In this document: piece by piece, positions 40,801 through 54,500 of the stretch
How the letters are laid out: each line of letters opens with the position of its first letter
Position numbering within the stretch: the first letter of the stretch is position 1
NCBI RefSeq assembly: GCF_964340395.1
Contig: NC_135569.1
Span: forward strand, 1,819,123-1,883,122
Origin: Glandiceps talaboti
Lineage: Eukaryota; Hemichordata; Enteropneusta; Spengelidae
Direction: 5' to 3'
Length of the DNA: 64,000 nt
The notes under the pieces: model-generated
What the model was told of the DNA's origin: nothing
The model's input: the letters and a program-made list of their open reading frames with translations, nothing else
The model's database searches: none
Made by a program: the position numbers and the translations under genes

Positions 40801-41385
40801 ACATATTTCCTATAGTTTATTCACTTTTTACACCTCAATGTTAATCATAATCCAATTCCAAAGTGGGCTTTTAATCCCAAATATTTGGATTCCACATTCT
40901 TGGATTAGTATTATCTCATTACTGGAGTCATAAGGATTACGTAGAATCATTATTTTGTTTTGGATTAACTTTTTCTATACCTGTGCCAGACAACTGATTT
41001 TCACACCTAAACTGTAATCCTGCAATTTAATTGGACATCAAACCTTTACACGAAAACACAAGTTAAATCCCACACAGCATCAAGCCTTGAGGAACTGGGG
41101 TATAATTACCCAATTACTAACATGACAATAATACTTCACATATGGCTGTAAGACCTACGTGTACATGACTGGACATGTACACACATTTGTGTTTTTTTGC
41201 TCCAATGTCGACGATCTATAGAACACCAGAGACAAACTGGCTCGACAGAACAACAATGTCAAGCCCGATAGCCAAGTGGATGGGCTATTGAAAACTCTAC
41301 ATCATAAGCAGTGTAAATGTAACAAGGGTGCTATGCCCTTCGATGATTTGTGACTGCCCTCTTGATGATACAACACTGCATGTTA

Positions 41386-41500
41386 TGCAAACATGTCATC
41401 AAACCAGACCGACGATTTTCCCTTCGAGGTCCGAAACCAACAAATCAAGAAGTGTTACAAGTCCTTGAGCCCTGTTGTTAAAAAATTCTAGGGAGAACCC
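41386..41500. repeat. Dispersed repeat, copy 1
   Basis: GCAAACATGTCATCAAA at the start, GATTTTCC within, and TTCTAGGGAGAAC at the end match 50301-50415 in the same order over about 115 bases. Just upstream, GATAGCCAAGTGGATGGGC at about 41269 resembles a tRNA A box, so this could be part of a SINE, but no clear B box follows. Confidence 0.55.
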
Positions 41501-42362
41501 CTGGAGCATAAAATGATAGCTTACTTCCCTACCTTCAGATCAGACTACGACAGCGTTCTTCCTGAATGAGGGACAAATGAGGGAACAAGTGTACTTAGCC
41601 CTCTTGTAATCTCTGTACACCACTATAGCTAAAAGGAAAACTCCACTTCAAACCGTTTCTCACTATCATTGAAAATGGTATGAAAACAGAGACTGAAGAG
41701 TTTCTAGTCTCTGTCTGTAAATATTTAATGCCTCATCCCAAGGAGAGGGTGCACTCCCCTCCTGGCTCCAACTAGGAGGCACTGAAGCAGTCAACAAATG
41801 TAACTCTCCGAGCACTTGTGCACAGTGTACTATGGGAAACTTCCAAGTGTGTCCTTGAACACTGGACACATACCTATTATTCACAGACACACCATGAACA
41901 ATTCCCCTCAAGATACTTGCATCGGAGCCCCTTCAGTCTACTGTACAATGAACTCTCCATATCAGTAACAGATGAATGGACGAGATGACAGAGACAGACA
42001 CATTAATTTTGTTGCTAGACATGACAAACTACCTTTTCTTTTCAGAGTCTGTCTTTAACTCGTTTCATGCTAGAAACACGTGTACATGTATTAAAGTACA
42101 CAAATTCAAACACTTAACTTTAGGAATTGTTTACACATATCATTTTTTAAGTTCAAAGTCTTAAATAAATGAATCAAAACACATTATTTCTGAATTCTCA
42201 AAGTTAGATAAACAAAGTTTTAGTTTTTCACTTTTTTAGTCACAATAGGAGATTTTAGATGTACAGAAATAATGTGTTACATACATTAATTCATTTGTAA
42301 ATGTAAGAAGTTTTGGGTCATAAAAGTGATATGTGGAACATATCACTAAAATTGAACAATGG

Positions 42363-42822
42363 TGTGTGTGTGTGTGTGTGTGTGCTGTATGTATGTATGT
42401 ATGTATGTATGTATGTATGTATGTATGTATGTATGTATGTATGTATGTATGTATGTATGTATGTACGTATGTATGTATGTGCGGTATGTATGTATTTATG
42501 TATGTGCGTATGTATGTATGTATGTATGTATGTGTGTATGTATGTATGTATGTGTGTGTATGTATGTATGTATGCATGTATGTATGTATGTGTGTATGTA
42601 TGTATGTATGTATGTATGCATGTATGTATGTATGTGTGTATGTATGTATGCATGCATGTGTGTGTGTATGTATGTATGTATGTATGTATGTATGTATGTA
42701 TGTATGTATGTATGTATGTATGTATGTATGTATGTATGTATGTATGTATGTATGTATGTATATATTATTATGTATGTATACGAATGTACATACGTACAAG
42801 TATGTATATGTATGTATGTAAA
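42363..42822. repeat. TATG microsatellite, about 460 bp
   Basis: A short GT tract followed by long TATG runs with occasional GTGTG or CATG interruptions. The long frames on both strands are artefacts. Confidence 0.97.
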
Positions 42823-42839
42823 TCTGCATTTCATATAAT

Positions 42840-45800
42840 TATGGGAGGGTTTTTAAATTTTCAAACTCAGTATGCAAATTTGCTGATCAAATTAAAATTA
42901 ATCCAGTAAGAAAGTCATGTCTAGTTAATATTCATAATTATCTATATCTATCATAGCATGTCATTAATATTTCAATCGTCACTTTCAGCACTTTTGTACA
43001 AATCATTACCATACCACAATGAGATTATGTTGAAAAAATTGATTGACAACCAATGTGTCGTAATTCTGCATTTTTATCAGTCGTTTGTGATTTTATGGTG
43101 CTTTTGTGGTGTCTTTTTCTGTATTTGAGTGTTTTTTTAGCAACGCCAAGGCACATTCCTCTCGATTCTAACGATTGGCAATAAAGAATATTATTATTAT
43201 TATTATTATTATGTCAGAATGCCTCATAGCATCTATAGTCGACTGATTACATGGTCATTTTTCAAACATAAATGCTACAACATCCATAATTTTTATTTCT
43301 GATGGCCTTAGCTAGTCTCAATGCTTAGTTCTCATGGCTGCAGGATGTTTACAGTAATCACATGAAAATGATCAAAATATGCTAATTAGGCAATTAGTAT
43401 GCATACATTTGAAACAAACTTCATTGTTTAACCTAAGCACTACATGTATGTCTCGTATACATAATGGAAGCATATTGCAATATACACAAACTCTCCACAT
43501 AATTCATAGAAATGCAAAGAACGTGTATGTTTTTAACACTGAATAGTATTTTCATTACAAGCTAGTAGGTGGCCAATTTGAATAATCCGGGGATCTTTTC
43601 CCAAGCTCAGTCACAGAAAATGATATCTACCACATATTGTTAGCTCTAGGGTGAGGCCATACAGGGTTGTATGTCTCCATACCTTCTCTTTCACTTTGCA
43701 GTGAACACAGAAAAGAAAAAGAATAGCAGCAATTAGTCTCATTATGTTATTCAATTATACCACCTAGCACTCCTGGAGACATCCATACAACTCAAAACTG
43801 AAGTAGCTATTACCAACAGTAAGGTTTTCTCTTTTGCATTGCCATCTTGAAAACTTATTGGTCCTCTGAGGATATGTAGTTTACAACTCACAAAAGTCCA
43901 AGCAACACAACTACACAAATACAAATATAAATACACTTAGAACACAAATACAACTTAGCATTGATTTAACAATCTGACGGGACAAAACTCTTGCTGTAAC
44001 GAACTTTGGAGTATTTTTACTTGGAAAGAAGGAGAACGTTGGCTTTCTACACTCATATTAGAATGGCTCCAGTCAGACTACATATGACACTTGCTATTGA
44101 TGACACCCACAGAGAAACATATGGCTATGTTTGAAATGATCCAAATATTGACAAGTTGTTTATAGTTCCATCCCTAACACAAACACACATGTACTATTAT
44201 CTTTATGATGCATATAATCAATTAGGGGGCCCATAGTTTTCAAAACCATATCTTTTACAACCATTAACATTTCCTGACATATTACATTTAAAATAATTGA
44301 AATTTCTGGGCTTGATTCCATTACTAACATATTTATCATATGTATTACCAATTGATTGTACATTGCAGGAGTCAGTCAGATCACATGAGGAGAGTTAGTA
44401 GGAGATGGGCTCAGTTGAGGGAGGGGGGGCACAGTTGAGAGAGTTAGTGGAAGAGAAAGCTCAGTTGCAGGGGGGGCACAGTTAAGAGTTAGTGGGAGGG
44501 GGAGGCTCAGCTGAGGGGGATTGGGGGCTACCTTCCTCAGTTACACCAACTGAGTCCACCTCAGAATCAGTAATTCGATATTCAGCAATTGTAAAGACAA
44601 TTTTAATTTAGCAAATAATCGTCATTGTAATATTATACACATCTTATCTAGGCCACTGGGATCCAAATGACACAATTTATAATGCATAATTTACAATAGT
44701 ATCTCCTTTAGGATTTTGTTAATCAGGAATTGACAGTTATCACAAATATAGTACTCAGATAGAGTTACACACTATGGAAGAAAGTTGATCATTTTTTGGT
44801 GTGTTTTTTTTAAAATTTCTCTTGATATATATACAACCAGATTTCAATCATCGCCTCTATAATTTAAATCTTAATGGTCAAGTCCAGTATAGGATTAAAG
44901 TTTTGATGTGAATAAGAGCTATGGTCTATGTCACTGATCTGTGTCGACGACAACGCTGGCCTAAAGGCTATATTCAGACTACAGCTATCGTAAACACAGA
45001 TCAGCAATGTAGACTGTATGTATTTTGATAAGTTCCGCCGATGAGAGAACCTGGTAATGAAACCATGGCCTTGAAGGCAAAATACAGGGTTTAATTTACT
45101 GTATATGCATAAAACTGACTATAACATAGGAAACACATAATGTAATAAGTTTGTGAGAAATTCTGTCATTCCATGCCATGTATTTGGAATGTGGATAACA
45201 AGACTGAATAAAGTTAGTCAAACATAAATTTTGGTGTACAGCAGGTAGATGTATCTGTAATATAAAATACTGAACTCTGTTACGAGAACTCTCAGCCAAT
45301 TTGACAAACCACAGATACACAGCTATGTCTAGTCATCTAACAGAATTCATTTTCCCCTAGACTCTAGCCTAAATCCCCTTAGACCTTATTAGTGGTGATA
45401 TACAGGAAACTTCATTCACGTAAAATTTTGACCCACACCACAATTTTCATCTTTTGAGAGGGCATGCTGACAGTATATCCTTACAAATGTATATACATGT
45501 CATCAATATGGCCATGACCTGAACTATGAAGTGGCCATGTTGTTGTGAAATTACCTGTCAAGATGACAAGTATACATTCACTTTTTAGATTCCACTAAAC
45601 TCATAAGTTTGTAAATGACTCTCTTTACATTCATAGTTCAAAAGTGTAATTTATCATCACACTACTTCATTTTGTACTTGACTGCAGCGATATTTAAACT
45701 CAATTAAGACCTCCTAAACCGGAATATGTCCTTTGATAAAGTCAAGGTCTCCGGTTCACTCTCTGTTCCACTAATCTGTAAACAACCTCTAGCACATGAT

Positions 45801-46530
45801 TTGGATCAAGAGATGAGTTTCCATTTGTTTTGAAAGTCTCATTTGTCAGTGCCCACTGCTGTTAACCCTAGTGTAAAGCTTAGAAAATTGGGTTATCTAT
45901 CAATGTCACTGCAGTAAATGAATTGTTCAAATAGAGATAAAAACCATGGAAAATTATCAGGGCTATATCTCGGAAGTCACGATTTTCTATTCAATGGAAA
46001 TGAAACAACACAGTTGACAGTTTATTACAGAATTCCTGGCTAATCATCAGCTTGTTTGACTGGATGTTTGAGATAGTGATAAAATTTCTGAACACTATAT
46101 AATTACCTTTAGCTACTATCAATGAATTGTTAAATTCAAAGAATCAATGGTTGGTGTTAAACCATGTATTGTGTAGAATAGAACCTCTTCTCATTACAGT
46201 TGTTCACAGTCTAACATGATGTCATTGATTTCATGCAAGTGTGAATGTTCTGTTTCCCCTACGGCTTCAACAGAATTGGATCACATTCATAGACTCATAA
46301 TTTTTACACTAGAAGTGTCTGCAATTGTCTGTTAGCCAACAGACTTGGCAATCTGACACAACATACATGTACTTGCTTGACAAACATTGGCATGCAAGAG
46401 ATAGTCATACTTGACTATCTGGCTGGACACACTGTCTCGCTCTTCATAGTGAATAAGTTAACACTGTCAACCCAAATAGTTTTAGTCTTTTGGACCTCCA
46501 TGTCTATTGGCCTAGACATGTCACTTGAAT
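42840..46530. other. Non-coding stretch with small repeats
   Basis: No gene is supported. Near 43160-43215, AGCAACGCCAAGGCACATTC followed by GGCAATAAAGAATATTATT and an ATT run looks like the 3' tail of a non-LTR element on the plus strand. At 44385-44530 there is a degenerate G-rich repeat (GCTCAGTTGAGGGAGGGG). The rest is unremarkable. Confidence 0.5.
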
Positions 46531-46538
46531 GGCTTGAT

Positions 46539-46588
46539 CATAGACCCTCCTCTGCCTAACACTAGTAATAGTTGGTGGAGGGCCTATG
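46539..46588. repeat. CATAGACCCTCC hairpin, copy 1
   Basis: CATAGACCCTCC and GGAGGGCCTATGG face each other across a ~25-base loop. Related hairpins occur at 50459-50484 and 57540-57655. Confidence 0.6.
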
Positions 46589-47224
46589 GCTTGATGCACT
46601 GTTTCTGGAAAATGACATTGTCAGGCCAGACACCAAAGTCTCTGGGCTACTGTTATACTACATATAGCCTATAAAAATAAGCATTTGTTTAGATTTAGCA
46701 TTGGTATTCACTACATAAATGAATATGCCATGAATACCAATGAGTAAATGCTATGTATATGTGTACAGACTTGATGTACAGAATACTGAAAGTACAAGCA
46801 AATACCTCATCCTCGTACAGAGTTTATAAATACAGAACCCAACCAAAAGCAGTTTTCTCCCTAAAAATTTCACACAAGGGTTCAGAGACCAGAAGTCTGT
46901 AAAATACATGTTGTTGGGACATTTTTATCAACTTTACTCTGTCAGTGAGTCAGAGAAGGCAGATGAGGGCAAAATGACACATATAAGTCTAAAAGACCCA
47001 TATACACTTTTTGTACACGTTCTACACAGTCTAATATAATTGCCAGTTAGTGACAGGGAGAGTGCATTTTAGGTGTGCTGGCTGTTTTCATCGTATTTGT
47101 TGTATAAACTATAACAGTGGCACTGGTACTATAGTTTTGATAATATCACGAAGGTGCAGATGTTCAAAAATTAAGAGAGGCCACAGCACCATTGTTACAT
47201 CTGGGAACACTGCGATGCATGTTT

Positions 47225-47460
47225 ATCAGCACTGAAAATCTATTTCAAATTAATTAATGTTAGTCATGAAATGTAGTCGAGAAGGAAAATACTGCAATGT
47301 CTGTACACCAGCTATGAAAACCAAATTCAGGTCATTGCTGTTGTAGCCACAAAATATAGTAGAGAAAAAGAAAAGCTGGCCACGGCCAGGACTCAAATCC
47401 AGGACCCTCTGAACACTATATGGATGCACTATTGACTGTTACCCTATATATATACGGTAT
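47225..47460 (-). mobile_element. Possible tRNA-derived SINE
   Basis: On the minus strand, GGATTTGAGTCC (47400-47389) resembles a Pol III B box, followed by TGGCCGTGGCCAGC and an AT-rich body. A matching A box is not clear, so this may be a decayed or partial copy. Confidence 0.4.
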
Positions 47461-48752
47461 TGTCACGATTTACACTAATTTTACATTAATTTAGACTCAG
47501 AGACCACGTTGGCATCCAAACTACTGTTACCAAAGGTGAAATCCAACAAACCCTGCTATACTAGGTATACAAACTCATCAAACAATTTGGCTCCTTCCTG
47601 TATCTTGAGTACAGACTCCTCAAAGGATTTGACTCCTACCTGTATCCTACAATTCCTTGCCAACCGGGACATATAGTTTATCCAACAAAATAAACAACTG
47701 AACAGCAGCACAACGATCTGTCACTAGCACATAAACCATGAAATGTACACATCACACGGTATTCTCAAAATGACCATGATATATCTACAAATTTGGGGAC
47801 AGAAAACGAAATATGACTATCAATACCAGGCTTACAAATAATGACTATCAATAACAGGCTTACAAAGACTGCCTTACAAATTTGAAGGTGAAATATCATT
47901 TTTGCAAGGATTTTACCTTGAAATTTTTTTATTGGATATTTAATTTCCACTCCATCAATGTCACCATTGCATTTGACCTACATTATCATGTTATATGATC
48001 AAATATCTCACAAATTGTAATACAATTTCAACCACAATCATTTTCATGTTCTTTGCCACTCACAATATTTGAACACTGTAATATCTACATACTTGGAATT
48101 ATTTCCATTATACATGAATATTTCACCCGGCATAGAAATTCATCCATATTTTCTAAGCAAAACACGACTTAGACTGTAAGATATGTCGTGACATTTCGCC
48201 CTCACCGGCCTCCTCCCACAACTCTCACTACAAGGAAATCAATTTTTTTATTTTTTCATCTAACCACACACATATACAGTGAACAAAATACTACATTTGC
48301 CAAATCACATTTACTGTAATTTGAACATAGGTAGGTGATGTCTACCTTGGAAAACTGCCAATCATAGCAGCATTTCATATTCTAAGTACAATGGAAGTAC
48401 AAAGGTCAATTTTACATAAATACAGAAGGTAATAATATAAACTCCCTTTATGGTTCCGATGACATAAACAATCACTATAGACTCATTCTAAACACACTTT
48501 GTATATGTCTTGTGTACTCCTACAATTTTATGCAGACATGGTCACAGTCCTTGAATCACTATTCAAACACAACATGGGAAAGATATGTTGTCAAATTTGG
48601 TAAGAATGAAAATGTCAAATTTAGTAATAGTAACTGGCATGAGAGGCCACAATGTTTACATTTGAAGTACAAACTACATGTATGTGCAAAACATTGCCAA
48701 CACATCAGATAAAGATGTACAAGTTTAATATGAATGAAAATGTCCAATTTAT

Positions 48753-49046
48753 TACAACCAGCGACTGTCAAGCATTTACAAACACAATTTGTTACAAACA
48801 GGGCACAGCATGTTGGAACTACAGAGAAAGTATTACATTCCTTCATTTGATAAGAACAGTTTTATTTCCTCTTTACACAATAGCTCACATTCACAGGGAA
48901 ATTTCAAGTTTCCTTAGCATTTCATGCATAAGTAAAGAAGCCATAAAACTGATCTTATCCAACCATTATAAGTCTAGATTCAGTTGTTACACTCTCCCTG
49001 TCTGTAACAAGTTCCACTTGTAAATGTTTGCCTGTCACTGATTGTA
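48753..49046. mobile_element. Foldback MITE, family 2, copy C
   Basis: Begins TACAACCAGCGACTGTCAAG and ends GTTTGCCTGTCACTGATTGTA, with internal GGCACAGCATGTTGGA and CATAAAACTGATCTTATC. It is shorter than copies A and B. Flanking segments (48555-48622 and 49150-49212; 49070-49145 and 49250-49320) are themselves duplicated locally. Confidence 0.8.
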
Positions 49047-50300
49047 ATGATATGAAAGAACACAATAATGGAAGTTTTGAGCATAATATGTTTCAGTTGA
49101 TTAGTCAACCCACAGTTAACAAAGCCACCAGAAGTCCCTGAATATATTTTGTATCCAAACATAACATGATAAAGATATGTTGTCAAGTTTGGTATTAAAG
49201 AAAATGTCAATTTGGTAGCGGTCTAAAAGAACACAATGTAACAGTGCCAAAGTTTGGAGCATAATTTGTTTTGGTTGATCAGTCAACCCTCAGTTAATAA
49301 AGCCAACAGAAGTCCTTTTGTTGAAATTATAATCACTTCCTTGTTATGGCATTGAACCAAACTCATTTACCGTTCATGGTATTAATTCACAGTAAAGAGA
49401 TGTGAGCATCCGAAGGTCACCAGTTTGTGGTTACTAAACAGCACAATTACTGTCTACCCCCCATTTCTGAGATCACCATCACGTCAATGAATCAAGTGAT
49501 GAAAGGGTGAGGTCCGCCATTCTCTGACAAACCTGTCACCAAGTCAATGTTTCATGTCAGATTGGGATGACCCCTTGGCAAATCTCAAGGTTTGCAGTAA
49601 ATCTCTCAAGACCAAAAAGGCTATCAGGTCATCATAAGGCAAAGTATCAAGTTTGTACACCAGTGGCAGTAAATTAGACCAAGTATTGGGTGGCAAACAA
49701 ACATAACCTGAAAACTATCAATGCCAAGAAACCTGGATAGTCTGTAATCTACCATAACAACATTCAGTTAACAAGAAAGTGTTCTTGCAATAGCAGGGCT
49801 CAAATTTAATCTCCTACACTTAGAAGTCAGATTCATCCAAGAGTCACATCTCAGTTATTATTCTATTTATTTACATCATATAACACTCTAGATGCTCGCC
49901 TGGTGATTGAATCTTATAATCTCTTCAATAAGAGATCATAGGATGTCATAGATAGTATTTAAATGATTGGTATAACAGAATCTTATAATTGGTAGTCTGG
50001 AAATGATGCTAATATTGTTAGTAGTGTATGTGTCCAGTCCTGGTATATAATTTTCTATTTATTTTCATTTGTCTAACAAACTGCCACCTTGTAAATTTGG
50101 TTTATCAGTTGGAGTCCAGCTACTGTTAATTTTAGAGTCCTTTATTAGGTTAGAGATCTCTAATCCAACTAAAACTTGACAACATTTCTCAAATTAGTCA
50201 TCTTCCTGGGCAAGGTAACAAGGACCCCAGCTAGCAGCTCCTCTAGTAATTTCCAGTCCATTCAATATCATAGAAATCACATTCCAAACAATTTACATAA

Positions 50301-50415
50301 TGCAAACATGGCATCAAAACAAACTACAGATCCAAGATTTTCCACTCCATGTCTACAACCAGCAAGGTGTTAACAGTCTTTGAGCCATCTTGTGAAAAGG
50401 TTCTAGGGAGAACAC
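50301..50415. repeat. Dispersed repeat, copy 2
   Basis: Same order of words as 41386-41500 (GCAAACATGGCATCAAAA, AGATTTTCC, TTCTAGGGAGAACAC). Confidence 0.55.
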
Positions 50416-50458
50416 TACACTTTTACTTTACAAACACCCATCCACACCCCATTTTACT

Positions 50459-50484
50459 CATAGACCTTCCACCCAGGGTCTATG
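50459..50484. repeat. CATAGACCTTCC hairpin, copy 2
   Basis: CATAGACCTTCC followed almost directly by AGGGTCTATG. A small perfect-loop hairpin of the family seen at 46539 and 57540. Confidence 0.5.
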
Positions 50485-51911
50485 TTTTAAAGAACTATTA
50501 TAAATGGATAGAAGTGTGAAAGAGTGCCACCCCCATCCTCATCCAGGTTTCTGTAATCTAACTTATGTTCTTTTTACCATCAGATCATCACTTTCACAAT
50601 TTTACCTACAAGTTTTAGCAATATATATATATGTGTGTGTGCAGTGTTGACTTACAAATCATGAATCATTCTAAATGTTTACTCTTGTCAAACCTCTATA
50701 ATATGCTGTCTAACAATTCAATTTCATTGCCCCCCCCCCTTATTTTCAATTTATTTCAATTTATTATTTGGCTTTAAATCTTAAATTACTAGTTTATGTT
50801 TACTCGTTTGAATGAAATTACTGGAGTTGTTTACAGAGTATGGGAATCTACTGAACCATAAACAAACATAACTGTAACTACTGTTTTCACGGAAAAGTAA
50901 AAATACAGTTTAAAGAAATACACTCAACAGTATACCACATAGTCTAGAGACTTGGCTAACTGGTTTGATAACTTGTTAGCCTGTAACAATATGTTGAGCC
51001 AGATAGCCAAGTCTCTGCTCAGCATACCTGATACCAATAATACTGACAGTAACTACAGCATAATTACACACATTGAGTTCTTTGTTATGAATTAAGTTTA
51101 TGTTTGCCTGTCAAGTAGAGTAGAAAGAACATAGGAGGTAGGGTATTAAGACTTACGAAATATTACTCTCTTGTTAGTTGTTGTGTATAATTGTTATGGC
51201 CTTGCAGGGGTGAACATCCTATTTGGGACAATCCTTTGGGAGTGATGGCAAATGTTTGAAGAGGTATCTTTCATGATAAATAGACAGCTCTTTCAAGGGT
51301 GTGGCGTTGGTGTAGCCTTTGTCATTAAAAAAACCATAGCCACAATGTGCATGGTGTGGTAGGTTGTTCAGCCATAGGTCTATCTTTTGAGTATTTCAAA
51401 GCCGTCTGAAAACCATCAAAATTCATAACTGTGTATATGATATACACGGCCTTGACATATTTTCAGTCCCACACTTGGTAGACGTACGCTCACACCGACA
51501 GAACGGACACCAGACACGTAGTATACCACCGGTTATCGTACTCATGGCAGTATTTAATATCTAAGCTGGTTGAAAGAGGCCGTTAACACCTAAGATTAGC
51601 TTTGTTTTAAAGATAACTTTCCCATTTAAATGGGTACTGTCAGCATTATGACGGGTTACGTTACGCACTTCTGACCGACCGGTAACGCACTGCTGGGTTT
51701 ATATCAAACAGCTGGACGACTTCCACCGTCTATTGACATCACCAAATCACGTATAGCCCAACTAAATTCACATATTTCGATATGGAGAAATGATCTTCTG
51801 ATTTGACCATTTCATTTAGTGTTTTCAAATAAATTGACAAGTGAATTTCTACCTATTTCAGCGAACTGTCGTCGACACTAAGTTAGTTGAAATTCGAAGC
51901 CATTAACTTAC

Positions 51912-52246
51912 AGATCGCTCCCGGTAAATCGGCCACGGAAGGCGTAGACGGACTTTACAGCACCAGAAACGCAACATAGGTGAACAAACAAAGAAAATAA
52001 CCACCACAAAATAAAGCCGTGGTGGCGATTCGCTTCACCAAAATCAAACAAATTCCTGTAGTACCGATCACTGTTTCTCGAAGCAGACATAAAGGACCAC
52101 GTAATTTGCTTGTTTAGGGTAAATAATACAGTTGAGTCGTAAACTGAACAACACTTGCACATGAAACATACATTTCTCAAACTTGTCAGACATAATGGAA
52201 GTTCTTTCGATTCTAACTCACCTTTTTGTGGTTTGTGCTTTGTCAC
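51912..52246 (-). CDS. Possible first exon: signal-peptide-like N terminus, or 5' exon of MIB2
   Basis: A minus-strand frame stays open for 112 codons from 52246 to a good donor (GATCT|GTAAGT, exon end 51912). From the Met at 52090 it reads MSASRNSDRYYRNLFDFGE, then ANRHHGFILWWLFSLFVHLC and CVSGAVKSVYAFRGRFTGS. The hydrophobic core after basic residues resembles a signal peptide or signal anchor. The exon sits beside a CG-containing, promoter-like stretch (52370-52430, with TGACGTCG). I do not recognise the protein and found no convincing second exon. Alternatively it is a non-coding 5' exon of MIB2, which needs one upstream; the intron would then be about 17.8 kb and the open frame incidental. 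Confidence 0.38.
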
Positions 52247-52369
52247 TTCGTCTTATTTTACCCTTGAAATTACTTCTCTGGTAGGAAACGCAGTTCTATT
52301 GTACGAACTCCAGCTCATTCTGATTTCCGCAAAATATTTCCGCCATTTTGAAAAATCTGTTCAAATGAA

Positions 52370-52430
52370 CTGAGCATGCGTAGGAAAGGGAAAAGGCCAA
52401 AGTGCCCGGATGACGTCGCCACCTTTCGAC
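52370..52430. promoter_or_regulatory. Possible promoter stretch upstream of the 51.9-52.2 kb exon
   Basis: CG-containing sequence with GAGCATGCGTAG (NRF1-like) and ATGACGTCGCC (CRE-like), just upstream of a minus-strand exon candidate. This is inferred from position and motifs only. Confidence 0.3.
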
Positions 52431-52983
52431 TTCTCAATTTTTTTTATTTATTTTTTTTTGGCAGATACCTTGAACACAAATAATTTTACATTCGCAATAT
52501 ACAGTGATTGTAAGCTTTAACTTTTACTAAGCTTACTTGATACGTTGATAATTCCACTTGGGGAAAAGATATCGATTGTGAAGAAGTAAACACGTCGAGA
52601 AAGAAAGAAGGTGATACGAAAGTATGATAACTACACTACACTGCAATTCAATTTATGGTTTTTAAAAAAAACATTTGTTTGGTTCCGGTTACCCGACCCA
52701 CCTAGCTTTCAGTGCCGACCCTAAATTTTTTTTTATGTATTTGAGAAAAAAATGATAAAATCACAAAAATTGCGAGAAGTCTCAAGAGAAATAGTAGATG
52801 CGGAAACTAAAATAAAATTCTTCTAATCTGTAATGGATGTACATGTGATTGGAAGAAATAAACAACAAAGAGACCATTTGGAAAACAACAGAAAACTTGA
52901 ACTAGACACTTTCCCCGAAAAAAATAATCTACCTACCCCACCTATTCTAAAATTGAGCGTAATCGGCCTTAATAAGACTGAAT

Positions 52984-53160
52984 CCGGGGGGGGGGGGCAC
53001 CGTATCGGAGGTCCCGTGCATGCAACTCAGAACTCTAAACCCCGTGGTTGTCATTTTACGGTTACCATGTTTCTCCCCGTATTGCCGCCAGCGGTGTGTG
53101 ATGGCAGTTATACCTATCCATGGTCCAACACCCCCCCCCCCACCCACCCACCCATCCCAC
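52984..53160. other. GC-rich patch bounded by poly-G and poly-C runs
   Basis: A G-run at about 52985-52997 and a C-run at about 53130-53142 bound a ~130-bp sequence richer in CG than its surroundings (GTATCGGAGGTCCCGTGC, GTATTGCCGCCAGCG). No exon or element family was recognised. Confidence 0.4.
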
Positions 53161-53558
53161 CCTCTGACTCCACCCTAGCTCTATCACGTACGTAAGACGT
53201 GATCTGGTGGCTACATACAGTCCTGATCATACCATAATAATTGTCCCTGTTTAAAATTCAAAATCATCTGAACACATTTATAGTATGATTCATAAAATTG
53301 ATGATAACACGACTTTCTAACGGGGTTGTCCGATGTTTTCTCTCATTTGTTTCGGGGGAAGTGTGGTTTAATTTCCACGTGTTGGTATAGTACAATTATA
53401 CCTCATATCTTTAATGTAGTTGTGGTCGTTGTAATCGTAGTGAGAGTGGTTTAATAAATGATATATGATGGGTTTTATTACCTGGACAAACAACATATAT
53501 TATGGATTGGCTATAACTCACTGAACAGTCATACAATGCAGTAAGTGAAGCATATGAA

Positions 53559-53618
<60 letters not shown>
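53559..53618. repeat. GT microsatellite
   Basis: About 30 pure GT units. Confidence 0.97.
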
Positions 53619-53619
<1 letters not shown>

Positions 53620-53779
53620 GGGTATAATGCTTTTTCCATCCACGTGTACTTTTATGAGAGGTAACAGTTCATTCATATGTATAGTTTTATTTTGCTGGGA
53701 CTTAAATTTGGACTTTAAGTGATAAACTGGAAAAAGATGAAATTAACATGTAAGGTAAGGAAAATTATGTTAGTCATGA

Positions 53780-53922
53780 TTGTGGTGGTGGTGGTGGTGG
53801 TGGTGGTGGTGGTGGTGGTGGTGGTGGTGGCGGCGGCGGTGGTGGTGGTGGTGGTGGTGGTGGTGGTGGTGGTGGTGGTGGTGGTGGTGGTGGTGGCGGT
53901 GGTGGTGGTGGTGGTGGTGGGT
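53780..53922. repeat. GGT trinucleotide microsatellite
   Basis: About 48 GGT units with a few GGC variants. One frame reads as polyvaline; there is no sign that it is translated. Confidence 0.97.
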
Positions 53923-54384
53923 GAAAACCTGGAATCATTTTTTTTAAATGATTATTAGAACTCTCTCCATGGTGAGTCTTTCGATTTGACCCCTTTTCAC
54001 AAATAATTTTGCAATCGATATGTAAGCTTATGTTATAAGTTTAACAATATACATGTATTTGAATTATTCTGACAGCTAGAGTGTAATAGACTCCAATATA
54101 ACTCATGGTTTGTATGAAGACATAACCCGTCTCGAGATGGCGAACTTTCAAAAAAAAATTGGCCGATTCGTAATCTTCCGAGTTGCGTCGGTGGGTGGCG
54201 ACCTAACTTAGGATAAACTAATTTGTCATATCCTGACAAATTTCAAAAACAATTCTCAAGATCATCATACAACTATCATACTCTGTAAGTAGTTTGTTGT
54301 ATGAACAAATGTTTTTTTGTTTGTTTTTCATGCTCGTCACTCCGAGTCTGTCTTACTGTAACTACTCTGTCTTATCAATGTCAG

Positions 54385-54500
54385 TTTATTCATTCATTCA
54401 TTCATTCATTCATTCATCCATTCATTCATGCATGCATTCATTCATTCATTCATTCATTCAATCAATCGTTTGTTCATTCATTCAATCGTTTGTTCATAAT
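54385..54500. repeat. ATTC tetranucleotide microsatellite
   Basis: ATTC/CATT runs with CGTTTGTTCATTCA variants. Confidence 0.95.

Noticed and set aside
41265-41290. tRNA gene suggested by an A-box-like GATAGCCAAGTGGATGGGC
   Set aside because: No matching B box or cloverleaf could be drawn; at most part of a SINE.
41666-41911. 81-codon minus-strand frame
   Set aside because: No domain; it lies just downstream of a dispersed repeat and shows no splice signals in phase.
42236-42909. Six overlapping frames of 100-200 codons
   Set aside because: Products of the TATG microsatellite.
53719-53958. Polyvaline open frame
   Set aside because: GGT microsatellite; no flanking coding signal.
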